Assembly (NCBI GenBank): GCA_947503105.1
Contig: CANNCM010000002.1
Location: 329,546 to 393,545, forward strand
Direction of reading: 5' to 3'
Source of the DNA: an uncultured Flavobacteriaceae bacterium
Lineage (GTDB): Bacteria > Bacteroidota > Bacteroidia > Flavobacteriales > Flavobacteriaceae
Length of the DNA stretch: 64,000 nucleotides
How positions within the stretch are numbered: the stretch's first letter is position 1; every line of letters starts with the position of its first letter. A program made the position numbers and the translations under genes. Under the pieces are notes generated by a model, which saw nothing but the letters and a program-made list of their open reading frames with translations, was not told where the DNA came from and did not search any database. Below, in pieces: positions 16,337-26,500 of the stretch.

Positions 16337-16367
16337 CAAAAATAACTATTTATTATGGTTTAAACAA
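16337..16367 (-). promoter_or_regulatory. promoter of rpsF operon
   Basis: Read on the minus strand: TTG (complement of 16365-16367), 20 bases, TATTTTTG (complement of 16337-16344), a TAnnTTTG -7 element 22 bases before the rpsF ATG. Confidence 0.65.
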
Positions 16368-16419
16368 CAATATTTATCGCCTTTTTTACATTTTTAATTT
16401 TTGCATTTTAACGATGATT

Positions 16420-16452
16420 ATTGGATTTTATCGAATTATTTTTCTAAATTTG
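16420..16452 (+). promoter_or_regulatory. promoter of LytTR regulator gene
   Basis: ATTG (16420-16423), 21 bases, TAAATTTG (16445-16452). Good -7 element, weaker -33. Ends 34 bases before the ATG at 16487. Confidence 0.55.
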
Positions 16453-16486
16453 TTAAAATAAACAACCAATCTAAGACCAATTTACT

Positions 16487-17197
16487 ATGAAAATTAATTG
16501 TATTGTAATCGATCCTCATGCACTACATCGCATAAATACAATTTCTAAAATCAATAACAACGAATCATTGCATTTTACCAATGAGTTTAGCTCATGCACT
16601 GATGCTGTGCAATATCTTGAAGCAAATACTACAGATCTAATTTTTCTTGAAGTTGATGCTCCTAATTTGAATGGATTTGAGTTTTTGGATTTGATCAAAA
16701 CTACTGGAAAAACAATGCCTATGGTTATCATAACTACCAAAAACACCGACTGCGCATTTAAATCATACAGATATGGTGTTGTAGATTTTTTGGCCAAACC
16801 CCTCAATGAATCTTTGTTTAATAGTGCGATAGAAAAAGTGATCAAATTATCCTCCTCCAAAACTTCAACTAAAGACTCTGACACCCAACATATTTTCATC
16901 AAAAGTAATCTCAAAAAGCGAAAGATTTTTACTAAAGAAATAAAATGGATTGAAGCGCTTGGAGATTATGTAAAACTAATTACTGATAATGGTAGTTTCG
17001 TGATTTTATCTACAATGAAATCTTTTGAAAATGAATTGCCACAGAACAAATTCATGAGAATTCACAAGTCCTATATCATCAACCTCAAAAAAGTAGAGCG
17101 GTACAATAGTAAATTTGTTGAAATCGAAAATTCTCAAATCCCTCTCAGTCGAAACAAAAAAACCATACTGACAGAAGCTCTTGAGTTAGTCTCATAA
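16487..17197 (+). CDS. orphan LytTR response regulator with degenerate receiver
   Basis: A 236-residue transcription regulator: CheY-like receiver (about 1-120) plus LytTR DNA-binding domain (about 138-236; IKWIEALGDYVKLIT, FMRIHKSYIINLKKVE). The receiver lacks the normal phosphorylation site: where Asp is expected after the third strand there is Glu55 (LIFLEVDAP, codon 16649-16651 GAA), and the acidic pair of the first loop is Asp9-Pro10 rather than Asp-Asp/Glu. The switch Thr (IITTKN) and Lys (FLAKPL) are kept. No histidine kinase gene is adjacent. It may act constitutively or through a non-phospho signal; targets unknown. Confidence 0.9.
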   Translation: MKINCIVIDPHALHRINTISKINNNESLHFTNEFSSCTDAVQYLEANTTDLIFLEVDAPNLNGFEFLDLIKTTGKTMPMVIITTKNTDCAFKSYRYGVVDFLAKPLNESLFNSAIEKVIKLSSSKTSTKDSDTQHIFIKSNLKKRKIFTKEIKWIEALGDYVKLITDNGSFVILSTMKSFENELPQNKFMRIHKSYIINLKKVERYNSKFVEIENSQIPLSRNKKTILTEALELVS

Positions 17198-17198
17198 A

Positions 17199-19667
17199 CT
17201 AGTAATTATCCACATTAATTACGAGTCGAATAGGGCGGAAAAGCTTTGTACTCAAAAAACTATTTTTTATACGATGAATAATCGTTTTTGTTTTTTGTAA
17301 GGATTGTTCACTAGGAATTTTAACCAATATATTCTTATGATACTGATTTCTAATTCTTGAAACTGGTGGAAATTCAGGACCTAAAACATGAGATCCAAAA
17401 ACCTGTGCAAGGGCTTTGGCCAACCATGCAGCACCTTCATTCACTTTATTGTAGTCTTTATGCTTTAGGGTAATTTTTATGATTCTGAAATATGGTGGAT
17501 ATTTATAAATTTTACGCTGATAGGTTTGTTCTTCAAACATTTTCGTGTAGTCGTTTGTAGAAACTTGCTGTAAAATATTATGATGAGGATTGTAGGATTG
17601 GATAATCACTTTACCACGGATTTTTGTCCGTCCTGCCCTCCCCGATACCTGCTGTAAGAGCTGAAAGCAACGTTCGTGAGCTCTGAAATCTGGGAAATTT
17701 ATAAGCTGATCGGCATTAAGAACACCTACAAGTTTTATATCTCTAAAATCTAGGCCTTTTGTTAGCATTTGAGTGCCGACTAAAATATCAATTTCTTTGT
17801 GTTCAAATTTTTGAATGATCCGCTCATAGCTGTATTTGCCTCGCGTGGTGTCCAAATCCATACGTGCCACTTTTGCATCTGGAAAAAGTGCTAAAGTTTC
17901 TTCTTGAATTTGTTCTGTGCCAAAACCTTTGGTGTCTAAATCTATTCCATGGCAAGCAGCACATTGTTTTTTAGAAACCACAGTATAGCTGCAATAGTGA
18001 CAGCGCAATTGGTTTGAATTCTGATGGTAGGTTAGACTCACATCGCAATTTGGACACTCGGGGCTATGACCACATGTATTGCAAGTCATGATTGGTGCAT
18101 ATCCTCGTCTGTTTTGAAAGAGTATAATTTGATGATTACTTTCTAATGCATCTTTCATTTCTGAAATGAGACGATCACTAAAATGTCCCGTCATGCGTTT
18201 GCGCTTGTATTTATCTTTCAAATCTACTAATTCGATATCTGGAAGAATAACATCGTTGTAGCGTTTTGTCAGCGAAACATAGCCATATTTATGTTGTTTT
18301 ATGGCATTAAAATAACTTTCTATGCTTGGCGTTGCAGAGCCCAAAATTGTTTTGGCTTTATGCAAATTAGCCAAAACAATAGCCGCATCCCTAGCATGAT
18401 AGCGCGGCGCTGGATCAAACTGTTTGTATGATGGCTCATGCTCTTCATCTACAATAACAAGACCTAAGTTTGAAAAGGGTAAAAACAAAGACGAGCGTGC
18501 TCCTATCACCACTTTAGAGTGTTCAGAATTTTTTAAAATTCGGTTCCAAATTTCTACACGTTCATTGGGGCTAAACCGGGAGTGATATACCTCTATTGTA
18601 TCACCAAAATATTGTTTCAGTCTTAAAACCAATTGGGACGTTAGGGCAATTTCTGGCACTAAAAACAAAGCTTGTTGATGATTTGCCAACGCTTCTTCAA
18701 TCAATTTGACATAAATCTCTGTTTTCCCAGAAGAGGTTACGCCATGAAAAAGACATACCTCTTTTTCTTTTAATTCTGTTTTGATATTAGAAAGTGCTTC
18801 GTTTTGATCAGCACTAAGCACGATTGATTTTTCTTGAATATTTTTTTCAAATTTTAAGCGATCTACTTCAATAAAATACTCCTCAAAAATACCTTTATCG
18901 ATCAATGTTTTTATTTGTGCAGATGTGCCAGTACTCAATTTTTTGAGTTCTGCTACATCAACTTTTGGTAACGCTTTAGACAAAGAAAAATAAGCAAGAA
19001 CAATTTGCTTTTGTTTTTGAGAGCGCTGAAGCTGATTTAATAGAGGTTCTAACGCATTTTTGGAAGTGTATTTGGGGTGAAGTGCAACACAGCGCTGGAG
19101 TTTTGGTTTGTATTTCTCAACGAGTTCTTGGCTTGTCGTGAGAATATTGGCATCAAGTAATGGATTTAAAATTTTGAATGTATTTTTTTTATTTAAAATT
19201 GAATGCACTTCCTCGACACTAAGTCTAGATTCTTGTTGCAGGGCTTCAATTACAAGAAATTGATCGTCAGTGAGATGATTTTCATCAAATGTAGCTTTTG
19301 GATGAAGCGCAATAATAGACGCACTCTGTAATAAGAATGCATTTGGTAAAGCGGCAGACAAAACTTCTCCAATGGCACACATATAATAGTGTGCCACCCA
19401 AGACCAGTGACGCAATTGAATGGGGTGTATTATGGGCGTATCGTCCACAATGCTATGAATGGATTTTACGTCATAGGCAGTAGGCGCAGTGGTATGAAGT
19501 TTCAATACAAGAGCGGTATATATTTTACGTTTTCCGAATGGAACAGCTACACGCATACCAGGTTGAATAAAGGTGTACTCTGCTTCTGTTACGGCATATG
19601 AAAAGTTGTGCTCCAAAGGCAGCGGTAATATAACATCAATAAAAAAGGAATGGGTTATGAGTTGCAT
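17199..19667 (-). CDS. priA: primosomal protein N' (replication restart helicase PriA)
   Basis: PriA recognises stalled forks and reloads the replisome. 822 residues. The 3'-binding domain is N-terminal (FIDVILPLPLEHNFSYAV), then a winged helix and helicase core with Walker A GVTSSGKTEIY, DEEH box and GSATPS. The zinc region contains eight Cys in four CxxC-like pairs (CNTCGHSPECPNCD, CHYC, CAACHG), then GTQMLTKGLDF and QVSGRAGR. Start MQLITHSFFIDV overlaps the end of the upstream yihY gene by 13 bases, so the genes are coupled. Complete, nothing missing. Confidence 0.96.
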   Translation of the reverse strand: MQLITHSFFIDVILPLPLEHNFSYAVTEAEYTFIQPGMRVAVPFGKRKIYTALVLKLHTTAPTAYDVKSIHSIVDDTPIIHPIQLRHWSWVAHYYMCAIGEVLSAALPNAFLLQSASIIALHPKATFDENHLTDDQFLVIEALQQESRLSVEEVHSILNKKNTFKILNPLLDANILTTSQELVEKYKPKLQRCVALHPKYTSKNALEPLLNQLQRSQKQKQIVLAYFSLSKALPKVDVAELKKLSTGTSAQIKTLIDKGIFEEYFIEVDRLKFEKNIQEKSIVLSADQNEALSNIKTELKEKEVCLFHGVTSSGKTEIYVKLIEEALANHQQALFLVPEIALTSQLVLRLKQYFGDTIEVYHSRFSPNERVEIWNRILKNSEHSKVVIGARSSLFLPFSNLGLVIVDEEHEPSYKQFDPAPRYHARDAAIVLANLHKAKTILGSATPSIESYFNAIKQHKYGYVSLTKRYNDVILPDIELVDLKDKYKRKRMTGHFSDRLISEMKDALESNHQIILFQNRRGYAPIMTCNTCGHSPECPNCDVSLTYHQNSNQLRCHYCSYTVVSKKQCAACHGIDLDTKGFGTEQIQEETLALFPDAKVARMDLDTTRGKYSYERIIQKFEHKEIDILVGTQMLTKGLDFRDIKLVGVLNADQLINFPDFRAHERCFQLLQQVSGRAGRTKIRGKVIIQSYNPHHNILQQVSTNDYTKMFEEQTYQRKIYKYPPYFRIIKITLKHKDYNKVNEGAAWLAKALAQVFGSHVLGPEFPPVSRIRNQYHKNILVKIPSEQSLQKTKTIIHRIKNSFLSTKLFRPIRLVINVDNY

Positions 19668-20593
19668 TTTTGTTTAAGTCGTTGCAAGGATGCATTAAGC
19701 TCAAAACCGAGCAATAGAATGATTGCGTTTAGCCACAAATAAAATAATAGGATCAATAGTGCTCCGATAGAACCATAGAGTTGATTGTAGTTAGAAAAAT
19801 TTTCGATGTAGAAACCAAATACATATGAATTTAGCAACACCAAAAGTGTTGTGAATAACGCACCAACAGAGAAAAATCGTGATTGTTTTCCTTCTTTAGT
19901 ACCAAAAAAATAAAGCACAGCCACTATCAAGTAGATCATCAAAACAAAAAACAAAAACTTAGAATTATCTATCCAAAATAGTTCTGTAGAAGCGTCTTCA
20001 ATGTTTAAAGAATCGTACAGAGGGTGTATCAAATAGATTTCAGAAAAACCAATGCCAATAATGGTAATGATTAAAATGACCACCAAAATAATGGAAACTC
20101 CAAAAGCATAAAGATATTGATTGATAAAGTTTCGGTTGAGTTGTTGATGATAAGAATTTTCAAAGCTAGAAAATACAGCATTTACGCCATTTGACATCAG
20201 AAACATTGAAATCAAAAAAACAGAAGAAATAAGTCCCCCTCCTCTATTTTTATTGATATTTTCAAAAATATTTTGATTGAAAAAATCTGAAGTATTTGGC
20301 GGCAATGAGGCCTCCAAAAAATTAAGAAAATCAGATTGAAACCCTTCAAAAGGGATATAAGGAATTAATATGATAATAAACAAAAGGAAAGGAAAAATCG
20401 CTATAAAAAAACTAAAAGCGACCGCACTAGCACGAATGGTTAGCGCACCGTGAATGATGCCTAAAACATACATTTCAAAAAGGTCATAAAGTGATAGGCC
20501 TTCTAACCCAGGAAGTTTTATGGATTTCAAAAAGCGAAGTACCCAACGCAAAACAGGAATTTTTTCTATTTTTTGTTCAATAGACTTGCTCAT
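19655..20593 (-). CDS. YihY/virulence factor BrkB family membrane protein
   Basis: A 312-residue inner-membrane protein with about six transmembrane helices (e.g. AVAFSFFIAIFPFLLFIIILIPY, FGVSIILVVILIITIIGIG, YGSIGALLILLFYLWLNAIILLLG). The family marker is the conserved RASAVAFSFFIAIFPFL and the final ELNASLQR. The family was once called RNase BN, but that activity belongs elsewhere; the true role is unclear. It overlaps nadC by four bases and priA by 13, in one operon. Confidence 0.92.
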   Translation of the reverse strand: MSKSIEQKIEKIPVLRWVLRFLKSIKLPGLEGLSLYDLFEMYVLGIIHGALTIRASAVAFSFFIAIFPFLLFIIILIPYIPFEGFQSDFLNFLEASLPPNTSDFFNQNIFENINKNRGGGLISSVFLISMFLMSNGVNAVFSSFENSYHQQLNRNFINQYLYAFGVSIILVVILIITIIGIGFSEIYLIHPLYDSLNIEDASTELFWIDNSKFLFFVLMIYLIVAVLYFFGTKEGKQSRFFSVGALFTTLLVLLNSYVFGFYIENFSNYNQLYGSIGALLILLFYLWLNAIILLLGFELNASLQRLKQKCNS

Positions 20594-21450
20594 TCTGCAG
20601 CTTTTAAACTGAGATCCATATTATAAACAGAATGTGTAAGTGCTCCAGATGAAATATAATTGACACCACACTCTGCGTAATGACGCAAAGTGACTTCGTT
20701 GATACCACCAGAGGACTCTGTGTGGCATTGATCGCCAATAAGTGCTACGGCTTCTTGAGTTTCTTGAATACTAAAATTATCAATCAAAATACGATCGACA
20801 CCACCGTGTGCCAAAATGGCTTTGATTTCATCGAGATCGCGTGCTTCTACAATAATTTTTAAGTGGAGTTGATGTGTTTTTATATAATCTGTAGTCAATT
20901 CTAAAGCTTTAGTAACATCGCCGGCAAAATCGATATGGTTATCTTTCAGCATAATCTCATCATACAACGCAAAACGATGATTTACACCACCACCTATTGA
21001 AACGGCCCATTTTTCTAAAGCACGAATTCCAGGAGTTGTTTTTCGGGTATCCAAAATTTTTGTGCCAGTTCCTTTAAGGAGTTCAACATAAGATTTTGTT
21101 TTTGTAGCAATAGCGCTCATTCGTTGCATTGCGTTGAGGACTATACGTTCTGCTTTAAGAATAGACTGTTGAGATCCCATGACATCAAAGGCAATATCGC
21201 CAAACTTGACAGCAGTACCATCCTGAATATGAATTTTCATATGTAGCTTTGGATCCACATATTTGAACACTTGACGTGCAAATTCCACTCCTGCCAATAG
21301 GCCTTTGTCTTTGACCAAAAGGTGTGCTTTTCCGAAAGCTTGCTCTGGAATACAGGCCAGCGAACTGTGATCGCCTTCTCCAACATCCTCACGAACAGCG
21401 TTAGCGATTATGATATTTATTTCATTTTGAAAGGCTTCTGCGCTTATCAT
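20590..21450 (-). CDS. nadC: nicotinate-nucleotide pyrophosphorylase (carboxylating)
   Basis: Quinolinate phosphoribosyltransferase: quinolinate plus PRPP gives nicotinate mononucleotide, CO2 and PPi in de novo NAD synthesis. 286 residues. Key segments: EDVGEGDHSS, ERIVLNAMQRMSAIAT, DTRKTTPGIRALEKWAV with basic substrate-binding residues, LKDNHIDFAG, VEARDLDE, LIDNF and ESSGGI. First gene of the nadC-yihY-priA operon. No nadA or nadB in the window. Confidence 0.96.
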   Translation of the reverse strand: MISAEAFQNEINIIIANAVREDVGEGDHSSLACIPEQAFGKAHLLVKDKGLLAGVEFARQVFKYVDPKLHMKIHIQDGTAVKFGDIAFDVMGSQQSILKAERIVLNAMQRMSAIATKTKSYVELLKGTGTKILDTRKTTPGIRALEKWAVSIGGGVNHRFALYDEIMLKDNHIDFAGDVTKALELTTDYIKTHQLHLKIIVEARDLDEIKAILAHGGVDRILIDNFSIQETQEAVALIGDQCHTESSGGINEVTLRHYAECGVNYISSGALTHSVYNMDLSLKAAE

Positions 21451-21540
21451 TATTCTTTTGTTTAATAGCTAAATTAAGGATTTGAGCGTTTAAAAATAAA
21501 AAAATGAGGTCTATTTTGAAAGAAATACAATAAGTTGCAA

Positions 21541-22098
21541 TTAGTTGTTGAGTTTAGACCTCTGTGGGAGTTTTGCTTTTAATCGTCTAAAGGCATTAGT
21601 AATATGACCTTCTACAGTTTTAATGGAAACGCCTAGATGTTTGGAAATTTCTTGATTTGAAAGCCCTTCTTTTTTACTCATTTTAAAAATTAGTTTACAC
21701 TTGGAGGGTAACTTTTCTATTTCAGAATTTATAAATTCTATCTGTTGTTTTTGAATCACATCCTCACTTTGAGCATACATTCTATTTAAAGCGTCCATAT
21801 ATTTTTGCTCCAAAATACTTATGGTTTTCTTTTGTTTATATTGGTTTATAAATTCGTTATAAACGGCCTTAAACAAGAAGGATCTTATGGATAATTTGGG
21901 GTTTAAGTTGCTGCGAAATTTCCATATTTTAAGATATACGTTTTGAAGAATATCTTGAGCCATGGCATGATCTCTTGACAAAGACAATGCATAAGCAAAT
22001 AGCAGCCGAGAATAGGATGTAAAAAGGGCTGTAAATGCAGATTCATCCCCTTGCTTTAGAGCCGCAACAAGTTGACAGTTTTTTTCTGAATTACACAT
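21541..22098 (-). CDS. ECF RNA polymerase sigma factor (FecI/CSS type)
   Basis: A 185-residue sigma-70 family factor with only regions 2 and 4. Region 2: AFTALFTSYSRLLFAYALSLSRD..AQDILQNVYLKIWKFR; region 4 helix-turn-helix: LSNQEISKHLGVSIKTVEGHITNAFRRL. It is divergent from a fecR gene (168 bases between starts) in front of a SusC/SusD pair, the standard layout in which the STN domain of the TonB receptor signals through FecR to this sigma factor. Its regulon probably includes the neighbouring locus. The start follows the first ATG; CNSEKNC at the N-terminus is unusual but unremarkable. Confidence 0.93.
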   Translation of the reverse strand: MCNSEKNCQLVAALKQGDESAFTALFTSYSRLLFAYALSLSRDHAMAQDILQNVYLKIWKFRSNLNPKLSIRSFLFKAVYNEFINQYKQKKTISILEQKYMDALNRMYAQSEDVIQKQQIEFINSEIEKLPSKCKLIFKMSKKEGLSNQEISKHLGVSIKTVEGHITNAFRRLKAKLPQRSKLNN

Positions 22099-22266
22099 AA
22101 ACTGTAGGTTTTCTTAAAGAAATTGATAGGCATCATTGAGGTGATTATTTTGAATAAAGGTAAATAAATCCAATATATATCACCAAAAGTAATTAAAAAT
22201 TTAAAAAAATATGATCAAAAAACAAGGGTTTTACAACGCAAGACTGTATTAGCTATATAATCTTGA

Positions 22267-23421
22267 ATGTTAATGAAGCATCATATAGAACCTTTACTCA
22301 TCAAATTTCTGAATAAGTCTGCAAGCCCAAAAGAGCTAGCGATTTTAGAAGACTGGATTTCGAAGCCAGAAAATGAACCTCTTTTTGAAGCGTACATCAG
22401 AGTCCACTTTGAAACAAACTTGAGTATGAATATGCCAAACATGAAGACTCTAAAAACGAGTCTTTTACCAACTATAAATTTCAGATCTGTGCGTTACGTA
22501 TTGCCATCAAAAACGATACGTCAATTGGCAGTTGCGGCAGTTATAACTGCTATCTTTGTCCTTCCTCTTTTCAATTTTAAAGAAGACTTCCATAACGACA
22601 GATCTGATACCCCCTCAAAACAAGGTCTATTTACAGTAGATGACAAAGCCATTTTGACACTTGAAAACGGACAGAATGTTAGCTTGAGCAAAGACCATCA
22701 ATACAGCAATTCGGAAGTTAACAGCAATGGTGAAAATCTTATATATACAACAAGTGCTGGCGAGCAAAAAAAATCTAAGATCAGCTACAATTACCTAGCA
22801 ACACCACGTGGGGGTCAGTTTTATGTGCAACTGGCAGATGGCAGCAGAGTATGGCTCAACTCCGAAACTAAAATAAAATATCCTATACATTTTTCAAATG
22901 ACAAACCTAGACTGGTAGAACTCCTCTATGGAGAGGCGTATTTTGATGTTGCACACGGCAATGCGTTTAAAGTCGTTCATAAAACTCAAGAGCTAGCGGT
23001 TTTGGGTACGGCGTTCAACATTAAAGCATATATTGAAGATGAAAATGTTGAAACCACTTTGCTACAAGGACGAGTAGCTCTAAAAGTTGGGGCGGACAAT
23101 ATAACTCTGAAACCCAAAGAACAATATACATATAATAGTGTGTCAAATCGAGGTGTAAAAAAAACAAATATCAATGTCGATCATGTTAGTTCATGGCGAA
23201 ATGGCAAGGTCAAATTTCAAAACCAAAGCTTAAAAGAGGTTTGTACACTTATGGAACGTTGGTATGATTTAGATATTGATCTACAAAACACAAAGCATGA
23301 ATCTATTGTATTATCGGGTTCACTTAGCAAAAATCAAGATATAAATACCATTTTATTAAGCTTAAAGAATTTAAAAAATATTGAATATGAAATCAATGAA
23401 AAACATATCATCATAAAATAA
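22267..23421 (+). CDS. FecR family anti-sigma factor
   Basis: Inner-membrane regulator of the ECF sigma factor, 384 residues. An N-terminal cytoplasmic anti-sigma part (~1-80) is followed by one membrane helix (about 84-103, QLAVAAVITAIFVLPLF). The periplasmic FecR domain follows (TPRGGQFYVQLADGSRVWLN, YGEAYFDVAH, VLGTAFNIKAY, TTLLQGRVAL), then a C-terminal DUF4974 domain (VKFQNQSLKEVCTLMERWYDLDI). DUF4974 likely touches the STN domain of the TonB receptor encoded next. The true start may be the third codon ATG (MKHHIEPLL). Divergent from the sigma gene. Confidence 0.94.
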   Translation: MLMKHHIEPLLIKFLNKSASPKELAILEDWISKPENEPLFEAYIRVHFETNLSMNMPNMKTLKTSLLPTINFRSVRYVLPSKTIRQLAVAAVITAIFVLPLFNFKEDFHNDRSDTPSKQGLFTVDDKAILTLENGQNVSLSKDHQYSNSEVNSNGENLIYTTSAGEQKKSKISYNYLATPRGGQFYVQLADGSRVWLNSETKIKYPIHFSNDKPRLVELLYGEAYFDVAHGNAFKVVHKTQELAVLGTAFNIKAYIEDENVETTLLQGRVALKVGADNITLKPKEQYTYNSVSNRGVKKTNINVDHVSSWRNGKVKFQNQSLKEVCTLMERWYDLDIDLQNTKHESIVLSGSLSKNQDINTILLSLKNLKNIEYEINEKHIIIK

Positions 23422-23424
23422 AAA

Positions 23425-23467
23425 AAGGGATATCGGTAGCGCCTGATGAGCTGTAACCTCCTCCCTT
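23425..23467 (+). other. possible stem-loop between fecR and susC
   Basis: AAGGGA ... TCCCTT encloses GGTAGC ... GCT-gta-ACC, giving a stacked hairpin of about 43 bases just after the fecR stop. The nearest T-run (TTTTT) is about ten bases further on, so this is not a clean terminator. It could reduce read-through or protect mRNA ends so that susC is expressed at a different level from fecR. Confidence 0.35.
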
Positions 23468-23504
23468 GAGCTAGTCATTTTTATTAACTAAACTACCCAA
23501 ATTT

Positions 23505-26500
23505 ATGAATATTAATTTAATCCCTTGCCGGCCTTATTTCTTAAGAGGCAACATCCTAAAATTTGTTATGAGATCATCTATTTTCTTATCAAGCTTATTC
23601 GTTTTTGGCTTTAGCCCAGGGATAAGTCATTCTCAAAAAGAGAACATTGAAATTACGAAAACAGCCACCTATGAAGTTGCCGAAATATTTGATCTCATTG
23701 TAGCCCAAACCGACTATAATTTTTTATATACCAGAGATTTATTTGATAACATTCCCGAAGTTCGCTTAGCGGCTGGCACAATGCGTACCGATGATTTACT
23801 CAAAAAATGCTTAGGCGCCTCTGCTTTTACCTACAATTTTAAAGGCGATAGCACTATTGTATTGCAAAAAAAACAAACACAACATGCCATTATTGATGAT
23901 AACGATCAGCAGCAAGACATGCTAAGAGGCATCATTAGCGACCAAAGTGGCCTGCCGTTGCCGGGCGTTAATGTGGTTGTAGAACGGCCTGGATCTGATA
24001 TTATAGAAGGGACCTATTCTGGGTTTGATGGAGACTATACAGCTATTGTATCACCCAATGCTACCATAACATTTTCTATGATTGGCTTTAAAACCCAACA
24101 GATTCAATATGTGGGACAAAAGGTACTCAATATTGTGATGCAAGAAGACATAAACGAATTGGAAGAAGTACAGATCGTGAGTACTGGATATCAAAAAATT
24201 TCTAAAGAACGCTCTACGGGCTCTGCTGATGTCGTGAGCGAAAAAACACTGGAAAACTACAAAAACCAACGCACCACCAATAATGTATTGGATCTTCTGA
24301 ACGGAACTATTCCTGGATTGGGGTTTGCTACCAATCAAACTCAATTTGGTCCTGGAACCAAAACACTTTCTATAAGGGGAAGGACGGCTTTTTCATTAGA
24401 TAACAATAATCCCTTGGTTGTTGTGGATGGATTTGAAATTATAGGAGATGATGAGGCTGGAGTTCGTGAAATACTAAGGCGTTATAATCCAGAAGACATA
24501 GAAAGTATCACCGTATTAAAGGATGCCGCAGCAGCTTCCATATGGGGGGCCAAAGCGGCCAATGGAGTTATTGTGATCAACACCAAACAAGGTAAACGCC
24601 GTTCTGAAACCACCACTTCTTTTACATCTACACTTTCATTACAAGAACATCCAGACTATAGCAAAGGCTATCTTGCTTCTGTGGCTTCAAGCCTAGCATT
24701 AGATAAGCTCAGAGTTGACAATAATATGGAATCCATAGCATCACCTTATTGGTTTACTTCTCCCAATAATGAGGGAGCTCAGACATATCAAGATTTAAAT
24801 AATGGAATCATCACACAACAACAGGCAGATGCGATCATAAACAAACTACGACAAACCAATACCATACAAGAATATTCAGATTTGTTTTTAGAAACTGGTT
24901 TGCATCAAAGACACACCTTAAACGTTAGCCATGGTGGAGACCACTTTGGGCTATATTCTTCTTTTGGTTATGATAAAGAAGAAACCACACAAAAAGGAGA
25001 GGAAAGCCGACTTTTTACAGGAAATCTAAATATCAATACCGATATCAGTAAAGGCATAACTCTCGGAGCAAGAGTTAATTTCACCAATGGAAAAGAATTA
25101 AACAATGCGGCTGCAACACCGATTGAGATGATGCAGGCCTACGAACAGTTTCTTGACAAGGAGGGAAACTATATTTTTAGGGATGAGGAAATTCATAAAT
25201 ATACGAGACAAGAGTTAGAAGCTACAGGCATCTATCCTTATGGGTGGGGTTATAATGAAAAACAGGAATTTGACAATATGGACAATACAACCTACAGCAA
25301 CAGCATCGATCTTGGACTGACTTTAAAGGTAAAACTCTTTGAAGGGCTTGATTTTGAAACCGCCTACAACTTTCAAAATAGCAGAAGTGAAGGGCGTAAT
25401 TTACTTAATGAAAATCGATATAATACAAGATACCTCATAAACACCTCTGTTATTTTTATAGACCATGACGATGATCCGACAACGCCAGCAGTATTTGACC
25501 CAACGCAACAATACGATGGATTTGTTCTTCCTAAAGGAAATATCCTTCAATCATCTTACAGAAAATACAGCTCTAGCGGGGGTCGGGTACAACTAAATTA
25601 TAGTCGCTTTTTTGGGCCCGAACAAAAACATTTTGTTACAGCACTTCTTGGTGTCGATTATCGAGAACTTAATAGTGAACTCAATGGTAATGAACTGTAT
25701 AGCTATAACGCCAACTCTAGGACAAATTACTTGCCTGTAGATCTTACCAATCGCTACATGGACTCTTTTGGATATGAAAGGAAAATAGAACCATCCCCAA
25801 CTGTATATAATAGAATCAAAGATCGATTTTTGGCCAACTACGTCAATGGGGCATATACGTATAATGACAAATATACACTGTCTAGCAGTTGGCGTTTGGA
25901 CGATTCTAACCTCTTTGGATCATCGCCAAAATACCGAAATGTACCGCTTTGGTCTGTTGGTGCAAAATGGCAGGCCGCCAAAGAATCGTTTATGCAAAAT
26001 ATAGACTGGATAGACCAATTGGATGTAAGAATCAGTTATGGTACTGGGGGAGCTATTGATAAATCGACCCATCCATTTTTGGCCTATATAAGAGATGTAG
26101 ATTATTTTACTGGAGAAGTCGTAGGTAATATCGTTAATTACAAAAATGACGAGTTGCGCTGGTCCACCACCTCCACCACCAATGTGGGCTTAGATTTTGT
26201 GCTGTATGCAGGTAAACTGAGTGGTAGTTTTGAGTGGTATCGCAAATATACGGATGACTTATTGACGGAAGTCCCTATCAATCCTACCAATGGATTTTCT
26301 AGCCAAACACGTAATTTTGGAGAAGTCTCCAATAAAGGCATCGATTTGAGGTTAACCTATAATCCTATTGACACCGATACCTTTGGTTGGAGCATGACAG
26401 GGCTTCTAAACTACAACAAAAACAAAGTTGAACGTATTGGCGATATTACACAAAACATCGCCTATTTTACAAATGGTAGACTCCCTATTCTTGGTGAGGC

